64,000 nt of DNA, taken from NCBI RefSeq assembly GCF_910592395.1, contig NC_088314.1:3534001-3598000 (forward strand), given 5' to 3'. Made by a program: the position numbers and the translations under genes. Under the pieces are notes generated by a model. The model saw nothing but the letters and a program-made list of their open reading frames with translations. It had not been told where the DNA came from and searched no databases. This DNA is from Lineus longissimus (taxonomy: Eukaryota > Nemertea > Pilidiophora > Heteronemertea > Lineidae). Shown here in pieces: positions 25,201-37,200 of this stretch. The number at the start of each line of letters is the position of its first letter. Position 1 is the first letter of the stretch.

Positions 25201-28200
25201 AGGATAGTATACCTTTCCGGATCCTCTGTAGATCGAACAAACTTGACGTCCTTGAAACGAGCACCCTTACTATCTTCTTTCACCAAAGAACGCTCTCCCT
25301 GTTCCCTTTTCCACTTGTACTGAGGTGTAGTCATATCAGATGTCAGTTCTTTCAGATTTCTGAAAATAGCAAGTGACATCACTACAAATATAGGACAGGG
25401 CAGAGACACCAGAACGCTGATGGCTAAATTGTCCTGGTCATGGGAATTGACATCTATTCCATAATTTGGTTTTGGTTTACATTTGGTTGAGTTTATAATA
25501 GTGGGTCAACGTGTCTGCTTTCTAATCTACGTCAGACCTGTCCACCATCAGATGGCCTTTCAAGAGAATAAAACCCTCAAGAAATACATTTTTTAGGCTA
25601 CATTGTATAAATGTCTAATATTCTGACGATAAGATTGAATCCAGGGCCAGTTGTATGAAATATTTTCTAAGATTTTAACATGCTGCAAAATGACCACTTA
25701 CTGATAAGACACAAAGGGAGTTCGAGTAATCGACTTGGAACTTGTCTCAGAGGACCTCCCATATGGATGATAGCGAGAAGCTTTGTCCTGCTGATGGTGC
25801 GATGATCCTGACGACTGAAAACAGAGATTATAAATCGGTTCAGAAAGCAGCAATATCGAAAGTCAATGAATTGTCTTGAATGGCCCCAATCTTCAAAATG
25901 TCAGCCCAAAGTATTGTCAAGGTTTCCCGAGCAAATAAAGTGTGATCTCAAAACTTGCCCCAGGAACACTGCCAGTTCTACTGCGTGTCACTTGCTGAGG
26001 GAACCTTTGGGGCTACCTGGTCAAGCTCAACAACAACACCATATTTAACACCCCGGCATCTCCATTGTTCTGCACCTCCTGACCCCGGTATTGATTAAAA
26101 CCTATAATAGACCAGCTCATACCATTACAGCCAACACAACCACCACCGCAAACGACAACAAGGTGCAATTAGTACTGTTTTCATTAGTAAAAGTGAGCAA
26201 ATACTACAGCAGAATCCTTATTGAACTCTGCTCACAGTAGCATTACCACACACTTGATTTTAAAGACAGTTGAGTACTGGAGGAGTTGGAGGAGAGTGAG
26301 AATAGTTGAGAGATAACTCTCCCAAGAGAAGGGATGGACCATTGAGGCAGCTACAAAAGTTCGAATGACTCCAAGATGAAATTAGTGTTTGCTGAAAAAC
26401 AAGAAACATAAAGAGCAACATTTCTAAGATTATCTGTCGAGAGTATAGAAAAGGCTTTACGATAGGGAAGGAAGGAAAAGAGGACACCACCAAGCACCAC
26501 ACGCAAGCAATATTAAAGAGTAATATGGAGCTTACAGGCTCATGACCGCTAGATTCGGCATGACATTTCAAATCCTTCTCAGACTCGTATGCATTTTCAC
26601 AGACTCCACAGCTAAATTCCTGAAAAGTTAGTTGGAACAAAATAAATGTAGGAGCGTTATTAAAGAGTGTAGGGGCATAACTGGATAAACAACAACCACC
26701 ACCTGAAACTAAAAGACCCAGTGCAAAAAATAGAGGTTGTTTCATGCTTTCAAAAGACTCGTACACAATGTGAACGTTTTTCACTCCATCGGCCAGAAGG
26801 TCCCAAACGTGACAGCGTATCCCACACACTGCGGTCTTTGTTCCGCTGGCGTTTGAGTTCATCTTCATGAGCAGCAGGCTCACGTTTATGACCAGAATAC
26901 TCTAAATGAAGGAGCAAGTTTCTTTCTGTGTAATAGTCCATAACACAAGATCCACATTGGAACACTTGGGATTTCTGAAAGATTTAGAGCTCGTCATCAT
27001 TTCTACCTAGTAGATTTCTGTCATGCATCAGCACTGCCATCCACACGCAGATGATGCAAAGGAAAGTGACACGAATCCGACAAAACAAACATAGACAGAT
27101 AGATTTTCAATAGAAAGCAGAATGCCTTCATGACTGCAGTACTGCCCACCATACATCAGGGTTATAATCATCTTATCTAAGCTAATCAGTCTGCTTTAGT
27201 ATGTAGTAGACATGAGTGAGAACACTGTTAATGAGTCAATGTTCCAGTGATGTATCAACAAAAGGTTTGGATTTTAAATGCAACTGCCACTTACAGTGCT
27301 GCCTCTTACAGTTACACTACATACACTGCAGCCTCTTACAGTTACACTACATACATAAAACATGTATTATCAGCACCTTTACCAAATACCAACTAAGCAC
27401 TGGTGCAGATGTTCCTATTCGAACAGATAACCCACCTTTTTGTCAGATTTCGATGACGATTGACTGGATGACTTAGAAGCAGTTGGCTGACTAGATGATG
27501 ATGATGATGATGATGATGGTTTCTTGTTTGTTTTTCTGTTAGTCAGGGCAGTAACTTTGTCAGCAATTTTTTTTAATTTCTGAAGTTCCTTAGCTTTTTT
27601 CTGCTCTTCTCCCCTTTTTGTGGCTTCATCTTCAATTTTCCTGACGGTACTAACATCCTAAAAATTGCAAGAAATAATTTCATTTTAGAACTGAAACTTC
27701 TGCAATCAAGCCTGGCGTGATTGAAACTGACTTGTGGCTAATACTAAAAGTGATGTACTGCAGGTGGCTATGCTGAGTGAGAACCCAAGTCACTTTGGCA
27801 TCCAAGCCTGATTGTCCTAAATTGATTTGACTGCAGAGTGATAAAATTTTACGCTATTATCATACTGTATCACAGCTTCAAATTAAATACATCAACTGGG
27901 TCAGCCCCATATACATGTAACTACTGGGCACCAATCCATGTCTCCCCCTCGAGTGATAAACTTACCGGTACAGAATGACCAGTATTCTCACGATGTTTCA
28001 GAAGCTCATCGCTATTCTTGAATGTATTCCAACAGAAGCCGCACTGGAGTTTAGCACCAGGTTTTGAGGAGCTCGGTGCAGCGTCCCTTGGCTCGGATTT
28101 GATAGTACCGACGATAGATTGAGGTTCTTTCTTGACTATTGCAGGAACAGCTGTTGATGATTCTAGGACTTTAGCTGATTTTAGCTGAAATGAAGCCAAG

Positions 28201-31200
28201 TGAGTGACATGATCAGAAGGCTTCAAGATGATATTTGAGTTTCAGCAGACAAGAGCTGAAATAGAGCAAGGCGGACTCAAAATCAGAGGTTTTTCAACAT
28301 GTACAGTGACTTTCTTTAAAGTTACATGTAAATGTCCAAGTATCTTTCTTTAAAGTTACATGTAAATGTCCTGCCCAGGCAAAAGTAGGCACTTGGGGTC
28401 AATCAAAGACAGATATTGAGTTATTGGCATTGGCTGACTGCGCACAAAATTATATTCAGCTTGATATTTTTGACACTTGACAGTTGCCTGAGAATTAATT
28501 GAGACAGCACTTCCCCCTTTTCTTCATAGTGCATATTTTTGCCAGAGCGGGAAACACATCATCCTTACAGCACATGCATGTACACAAAATTCTACCAGTT
28601 AGGGGTAAGCTGTAATTCTACACAACGTTATACAGAAGGAAAGGTAGAGAGGATAGCATCAACAACCAGAGTAGCTCAGTTACAACAGTTTGACAACAAT
28701 GAGGAGCAGAGTGGACTTATCATAGGAAATTTCTTTCTTCTGATGCCTGTGTGTCAACTTGAACTTGGCATTATCTTTGTTAGTATTATTAAGCCCATTT
28801 AACAGACTTGCAGCGAAATCAGAGGGACATGAACACTAAGTTTATGACTAAGAAACTTGTTATGAACAACAGGCTCATGCACAGAATTGACATGGCTCTA
28901 CTGCAACCCAATGGCATCAGTCAGGAATAGGATTCAGTCAGGAACAGGATTCATGCAAAGGGTTGAAGAGTTGTGTGGAAGACCAATGCAGGCTTTTATA
29001 CAGGACTTCATCAGATTGAAATTTTCAAAGAGAACTCCTACGAAAATGTAATAACGCCAGAGTTATTTCAAGGGGACAGACAGCAGGGGCTTTCCACTGG
29101 GACCAATTTTCAAACACTGTCATTCATGAGGAGAATATGTCATTGACACTATTTTCTTATCAGAGATGAGAATACTTATATTAGGACTTTCACAAATAAA
29201 ATAATTTTGATTAAAGCCCAGTGGAAAACCCAAAGCAGTAAAAAAGTGCCTAGAGTGCACAATGTCACAATATCACGCAAGGACAAGGGTGAGAAAGTTA
29301 CTGCCAAAACCAAACTGGAAAAGGACTTAGTTAATAGATCAGAATAGGAGTTACCACACCGAATCATTCACACAAATAATAGCCGAAAATCATTATACAT
29401 GTAGATGATTATGCATCAAATACATATAGCGATATCAAATTCTTACATTTTTGTGCCGTTTACCATGACCAGTGCTATCAAAATGGTATTCTAAGTTTTT
29501 TTCTAGTCTGTACTCAAGGGAGCATGCCAGACAAGTGTACATGTATCGCTGAAATCAAGACAATGATTGATGGTTTTACTATTATTTCAAATGGTTTGCA
29601 GTTTTTCTGGTACCATGCACGTTCCAGGTCTTTGGGTCAACTATAAACCCCTTTGCAGTGTGATATATTTTGCGTTTGACACAAAAAAGTACATGTAATT
29701 GAGCAATTGGGGTCACTGCAAAGAGGTTAAGGAGGGGACGGAGGTGGCTCAATTCCCTAGCCCTTTACCATTAGGAGAAGCCGCAGCAGCAAATTCTTCC
29801 TCTCTCTGATCACTCATTCGATCACAATCCAGAACAACTTACTCTCGCTTTGCCATGCTTGGAGGCAACTTGGTGCCTTTCAAGCTCAGCATTTCCCTTA
29901 AATGACTTCCAGCAAAAACCACAACTAACTTTGCTCAAAAACCTCTGTGAAAATGGAGGGGACAGAAAAAGATAAATGAAAAGTTCGAAACAGAAATAGC
30001 AGACAATAATGGAGAAGACCTGGTTCGAAGAAAACTACTAAGTTTCTGTCTGAAGACATCAAGTAACAATGAATGTCACACCATGTCGATAATCCATAAT
30101 GAGGGCAGGTATATTTCAAGGTTCAATTGGTTATGATAAGCATCAAAATAAGAACCAAATCTGAGAACTGAAGAAGAAAATGAGAGGGCTGTCCAGATGA
30201 CATCTAATCTATCCCAGTGAAAGAAGCTTTAGGAGAGACAACTCACCTTGCCTGGTGGCTCGGTCTTGATTTCAGCTTCACTACAGGTAGTTGCAGGAAC
30301 TGTGGATGTCGAATCGGCAGTCTTTGATTGACTCCTTGGCTCAGTCTGGATGTCTATTTTCATTTGCACACCATCTCTTGATAGCCCTGGGGTAATGAAC
30401 TCTGGCTGTGCCTTGCCGGTCGATGCAACCGCTTCAGTCGGGACGTCCATAGCCCTAGGTATTGACTTCAGGTTACCAACGGCTGGTTGACTCTGCCATG
30501 ACACACTCGGGACGCTGTTTGAGGATATGACAGTAATAGCGCTCGATGCAACAGTTGACACGTCAACGGCAGTGATTTTCTTTGGTGTTGAACCAAGTGT
30601 GGGGATCGTGAACACGCTATGTGTGACAGGCACAGAGGTAACAGGAAGAGTTGTAACGACAGGAACACTTGGTGCTTGCGACAAGGCAGTACGGTTCGAG
30701 AGAACAGGGATTGCACTTCCTGGGGCAAAATAGTGTACATTCTCAACAGGTGTTGTGACGGTCGGTGTTCTTGATACAGAAGAGGTCACTGCTGGGTCAG
30801 ATTTTGTCTTCTCAGATGAATCTGTGGGCAATGATGAACTGAGTACTAATTTTATACCAGCTTTCTTTTTTAAGGATTTCTGAAAGTTGGCAAAACTATC
30901 AGATGAGGTAATGTGATGAGCAGATAGGTCGTGTGTGAGGATTGGTACATGGTCTACTGGTTCTTGCTTCAGTTTTTCAGGCTTCTCACCATTGTTGTTC
31001 GATTCACCAAGCTTATTCTTTTTCCTCGGCGGTTGATTCTGACTGTCTTGATGACTAGATTCTCCTGTTGACTCTGAACTGGCCCCAACACCGCATGGTG
31101 TCGTCGCAGCACCACTATAAGCCATCTGAGCTTGACTAGTCAAAGGTGTTATACCTTTCATTGGAATGTACTGACTAAGGGATACGAACCCAGGGGCTGG

Positions 31201-34200
31201 CACAGGGCCTGCTAAACCTTCGATATTTTGTCCAGGCATAGGAGAAACAACCGCGGACTCCGTGGACTGAACAACAGAGTTTGGTTCATTGTTTCTAATA
31301 GCACCAGAATTTGACAAGTCAATAGAAGTGTCCTGTTTTGAATGTTTAGGCACATTATTTTGTCCCAACTCATCTTGTCCGACTTTTGGCACAGCCTGGC
31401 TTTGTCCCATCGGTTTGTCTGTAGCAACAGGCGATTTCAGAGGCGCCAGTGAAGCAGACTTGGGTGCTGATAGAGATTTCTGTCCTTTTCCTGAAAGAAG
31501 AAGTTTTGATGAAGTAAAGGTAAACCATAAAGCATTATTTACTGAAATCAAGTTTTCACCTATCAAATGTACAGTAGGCTTTCGGAAGCGGGGAAGGGTG
31601 GAGACAGAGCAATGCTTCAGTATTCTTTTTTTCGTTATATGTCAACTGGGCCCAATGCCCAAAAGTAGGCAATGATATTGAATGCTTCTTCTGCTATACA
31701 TATTACAACAAATGACTACTTCTTGAAGCAAGGACTCTACCTTTGTTAGTGACTGGACTCTTGGCAACAGCGACTTTCCTTTCTGGTCTAGCCTTAATCC
31801 TGTGCAGCACCTTCTTGACAGATTCTTCATTGATTTTTTCCATTTCTGAAAGTTCACCACGCTTGTACCGTCCAAGACTCCTAGAAAAAGAAACAAAGCA
31901 CATGACTGCACTCACAAATCAACTGACACACAAATATTTGCTGCTGTCTCTCTATAAACTTTAGCATAATCAATTCTTACCCCGGAGCAAGGAGAGACAC
32001 CCTCCAACAGACAATATTGACTTTGAATACAAAGCACATGACTGCATTCACAAATCAACTGACACACAAATATTTGCTGCTGTCTCTCTATAAACTTTAG
32101 CATAATCAATTCTTACTCCGGAGCAAGGAGACACCCTCCAAAAGACAATATTGACTTTGAATACAAAGCACATGACTGCACTCACAAATCAACGGACACA
32201 CAAATATTTGCTGCTGTCTCTCTATAAATTTGCCTAGAACATTGAAACTTACTTGTGTAGTGCATTGGTCAAGCCGACTTCAATCAGTTGGTGTCGTGTC
32301 ATCCTATTGTTGTTCAATCTCTCTGCTACTGGATTCCATCGAAACTCAACTTTCACATCAGTCAGAGAAGTCCCACATGCAACACCATGAAATTTACTCA
32401 GTTTCCTCAGCGGCAAATCAAGTCCCGATTTCAGTAAATAGTTGCCTTCAAAGTTCCCATGCTCCCTTGCAATTTTTGATATGAATGAACAATATTTATC
32501 ACTGGAATGAATAGAGTTAGCATGATTTCCCATAGTCCCCATTGTGTCGTCTTTTTCAGTTTTTATCTTCGCGGTGGGTATGAGCGTGACCGGTTGTTGC
32601 TGTACGGACGCCTCAGCATCTGTTTTTGTCTTTGTATCTGCTGCAAGACCTGTTGCCGGTTCTGCTGAATCCGTTGCCCTGGGTAATGGTGACGGTACTG
32701 CTGTGCCTGGTAGGGCTGCGGCATCTGATGCGATGGAGGCTTGGGAAGGCTCGGCGTGGACGAGTTTTGATTCTGTTGTCCCTGTAACTGCTGGAATCCG
32801 TTGAATAGTTTCGTCATGAATTCCGCTTGCTGTCCCACCCGGTTGGCAAATCGGAATGTTTTCTGTTGGGAGATCTTGGGTGAGTTTTGCACCTTGATCT
32901 GCAAATGAGAAGTGCGAAATACTTCAACTGTATACTTCACAACCATCACAATGTATCACAAAGGAGTTTATCTTCTTCTGAAGTGAAAAAAAGAGAGTGA
33001 TCTGAAATCACTTGCCAAATGGTTGCTGGATAAAATCTTTAATTGGGAAACAACTCCAAGGCTCTCTGTGGTTTAACAGGGGTTAAGAAAGGATAGGATT
33101 TTATTTGTCACATGAACAAAACCCAACTCAGATAATTGTCAATGCTCGGCTCAATTGCACAATCCCTCACAAATTCCCCCTCAAAAAGGTCATCATTGCC
33201 AAAAGGTTCTATGGCTGACCCTAACCAAAACCCCTGCTGGTCATAGAAGCATTTGTCAGGGATTCTGCAATCAAGGTCAAATATTCTTGGTAACATAAAT
33301 AAATGATTGGCAACATCAGCTGAAGCATGGGTCATTGTTAGTTGAAGCATCATCTAGAAGGAAATAAGAAGCATCACCAGCCACATGCCAGTTGCATGTA
33401 CACAACAATACTAAACAACCTGCTGTTTAAAAGTGAGCCCCGAAAGAAAACAGACAAGATACATTTCAGAAGAACTTATCTGTATCATGCAGACACCCTT
33501 TATTGTGCAAAAAACATGACTCAAAGAGAAATTGTAAACTAATCTTTATGATAATTCATTGCAGATTTTATGTTGGAATCTTAAGTTTCTGGGCAACACA
33601 TTCTGACATACTGTGAGTATAACCTCCTTGGTAGGATTTCAAATCATAAGGGCAAAGCGAAATGCAACAGGAAATAGACATGAAAGTGGGAGAAACTAAA
33701 ATCTACCGTATCTTGCAAGCACATATGGGATGCTAAAACGGGACCATTTAAAGGTTAATTACAAAGCTTTACTAATCGAAAGACAAAGTGCATTAATCAG
33801 AATGTCAATAGGTAGGTAGAGTTTTTGAGATGGGTAGGAATTCTTTCCAGATGCGCTGGTTCTCTGGGAATGCCACCATGAGCTTGACTTTTGTCAGTAT
33901 AAAGCTAGGGGGAAATAAGATCATACAAATTTTGCCACACGGACTTGGGTGAGTTCGGGAGATCGAGGGTTGAATACAATAGCACATAATCAAATTCAAA
34001 CTACTATACAAGACTTGCCTACAGATGAGAGGTGACATTATTCAAACATGGAAAAGTCTGAATAATTATCCACAAAGTAGTCAGTAAGCCAAACTATCAG
34101 CAATCCTGAAAGGCATGAATTGGGTATTCAAGAGTAAGTGTCAGGGTGGGGGGAGGGGGGAATTCCAATCTGTAACTTTGTTGTCACTTTTGGTGGGTAC

Positions 34201-37200
34201 GATATACTACGAAAGTCAAATCAAGCAAAGATAGAACACCAACACCACACATACTGGCAGTGATAGTTTTAGGTATTAACAGAAAGGGGTTAAAATCACA
34301 GCAACATGCAGGTCAGCACTTTTTAAAAGAAATGGTTCAAACTAAAATCCAAACGCTAGAATTTGTCAGTAAGGACAGGAGGTGTTGATTGAAAGTGCAT
34401 TTCACAGAGATGAGACCATGGAGCCCAGCCGAGACCAAACCAAAGAACAACTTGTGGACACAGGACAGGAAATGAAAATGTAAGTTTTATAAGACTGTTA
34501 ATCTATCTTTAGCAGTATTTGATTCCTGTTTTGTTTGGTAACCTCAACTGCTGTTGAATAAAGGCATGTCCAGCCAAGTTCAATATGATTCCTTTTTTTA
34601 GATAATTTCGGAGTCACTGTAAACCTTTCAAAACTGATCTGGTGCCGAAATTTGTGATGACGTTTATCGCCAAAAGGCAACACAGACCTCATTATAACCT
34701 TACATACAGTGAAGCTGAACATCAATTCTTGCAACCTGGTTCAAATTCAATACCCTAAGTGAGATAACACTACAGGTACACAAGCTCATAGACAGAGCTG
34801 TTGAACAGGAGGCCCATTTGAATTTTTGGCAAATGTCAGCTAGAGTCACGTTTCCCCATGTTAATTCCTTCCTTTAAAAATGGGTTTAAACCGAATAAGA
34901 ATTACTTGGTCTGTTGACAACTGAAAGCTGATCCTTCTATGATAAGCAGAATATAGTAGGGTTAGAAGAATCGTTATGATATTTTCTTTGGATTGTTTAA
35001 TGGAGAAGAATTTTCGGATCTGTGGAGCAGTCTCATCTCTGGTATCCAAGGACAATTAAACTCACAGTAGTCTGACTGGGGCCTGCTGTACACGGAGTAG
35101 TCCCGTCTTTGTCATTGGCTGAAACGGAACCCCAGAAATATAATGGAATTCATGGATCTTTAAGATACTAATCATAACTATTACGTACTATTAGTCAATT
35201 CAGAGTAAATGCTACATGTAGTATTGTATTCCAAGATTTTTTTAGGATTGGGTATAAAACCATCGAGTGGCAGCCCAAAATGGAGTGTCGGTGAACAGTT
35301 TTACATGCCAGCTTATATGGGAGCACATCAAGGAGCTGACATGGGACAACACTTCAAATCAGATGGTTAAAATCCAAACAAAAGTGTTAAGCATGACCTA
35401 TTCTGAGCTGTGAGAACTGCCAACTCACCATAAAGAAAGCCTATGAATTCCACCAGGGCTTACCAGAGAGCAAACACCAAAATAAAACAGAAGCCCATCT
35501 ATTCTTTGTTCTGCACACAACGACGAAGCAAGAAAAAAGCCAAACCAAGTGATTCAATATAAATGTGCATCTCAGGATGGGAACATAACTGCCTTCCCCC
35601 ATCCCCCCCCCCCCCAACCTTTAATCACTCAAACCATCAACAGCCACTTATTTTCTTTTCCTAATAGCATGATGTATGTCAGAAGGACAAGTTACATCTA
35701 AAATGTCATTCAATTAGTGTGTAAAATAAAACGGATAGGCTCAATCAAGCAGGAAACTGAAGCAAGACAGTCGGATACCAAGACAAGGCTCTGGTCTGAA
35801 TAGATCCTCAGTACTCACCAGATGTCTCCAAGATGGGCTTGTGCACCTTCGATGGCACTGCCTCTGGAGGTTCATCATCGGCCTTGCGTTTGATTCTGTC
35901 GAGAGAGAAACATAGTACATGTCATTTGGAAACACACAGCGTACGAATATATCTACAAATTTATCAATTTTATACAATACAATGACCTGACAATGACAAA
36001 TATCATCCCGTAGACGCGATATTTTGGCATGAAGTAGCACCGCGGTTTAGCCCTGCACAAGAGTTGAAAGTCCTGTACATAACGTACCTACCACAGTTAA
36101 TTGCGTATACAGGAAGTTCTGCAAAAATTGCCAACACTGACTTGCCATGCTGAAATCATGCAGTCAGTCTGCAAGATCATTCATAGTCTTTGAAATCAAC
36201 AAATTAAGTAATGTCATCTGTCTGAGATAGATTAGATAAACAAAGCTTGAGTAAAAAGTAATCGACAACATTGAGAAATAATTGAAAATAGATCAGATAA
36301 TAGAGGCGGTACATGTAACAAAAACGACACATTTTGTTCTCATACAGAGAATTTTTGAATGTTAACACAGTTTTTAGAAAAGCCAAGTTTTCCTCGCCAA
36401 CACAGTCCTGTGCATTTTCTGGAGGAGAGGACAACAAAAATATGCCAAAGAGAACAACGAAGTGAATAAACACTGAGTTACAAGTAAGGCCTCTGGATAA
36501 CCATGATCAATGGCATGAAGAGCAACACAGATGAAATTGACTCGGACTGGCTCAGCCATCCTTACTTTACATGTACGGTAGTATGCCCAACAGAAGCAAG
36601 TTACCACAACACAACAAAAAACTTTGATGTTAAGTTTGATAGTGAAAATAAGACCCGACACCAAAACTCTAAGCCTGAATTTTAAGATCAATGACCTACA
36701 TTGGTGTATATTACAAGTACAGTATTTTTAACAGACAGGTGATCTCATATTTATATGAAAGTAACTATTTTTTCATATATTTTATCATGAAGTGCAACCA
36801 TGAAATAATTAGATTTACATTAAAATATTGAGTGAAACCACACCGTACTACAGATTAATGTCTACCTGGTAGGAATATACAACGGAATGTCTGTCTTAGG
36901 TGCATGCCACACCCACTTGGTCTTTGGTTTCCTGGGAGGGAGGAGAAGCAACTATTATCAATAGTCTTATGACCAATTACTACAACATCTCCATGGCGTT
37001 ACATGTATTATGCTGGGGAAAGCATTTTACGGCTGCATTATGCTGTATAGCCACACATTGAAATGCAATGCATTGCGAGACCGCAATTTGGGCTGGTGGT
37101 CATTATCATATGTTGCATCAGACCAAAAGCCGTTAACATTTGGAGTTAAAATGGACTACGCAAGGCGTAGTGTAGTCCTTACTGCACAAAGAGCAAAATT

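Larger units (their letters stand above)
20449..25814 (-). other. TASOR-like exons 24-28, including a 31-nt microexon
   Basis: Exons: 25814-25702, 25359-25213, 25020-24864, 24555-24525 (31 nt), 20916-20449 (residues ~2340-2645). The region is mostly polar, with a poly-Asp run encoded by a GAT repeat and a Pro/Glu-rich stretch (LPADFPPEPLGDRPPEPPAD). The 31-nt exon (DAGNSSKDGS) was needed: exon 26 ends phase 0 while exon 28 needs phase 1, and this exon, with good acceptor TTTGCTCTACTTACAG and donor GTAAAG, converts one to the other exactly. Confidence 0.65.

Noticed and set aside
32563-32949. 128-codon Gln/Arg-rich minus-strand frame
   Set aside because: It lies in the wrong phase relative to exons 14 and 16; the correct frame is open through the same exon and joins both neighbours.
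35070-35118. Exon-like block between exons 14 and 15 (acceptor CCGTTTCAG, donor ACT|GTGAGT)
   Set aside because: It enters in phase 1 but leaves in phase 0, whereas exon 15 needs phase 1. Including it would break the frame, so at most it is a poison exon.
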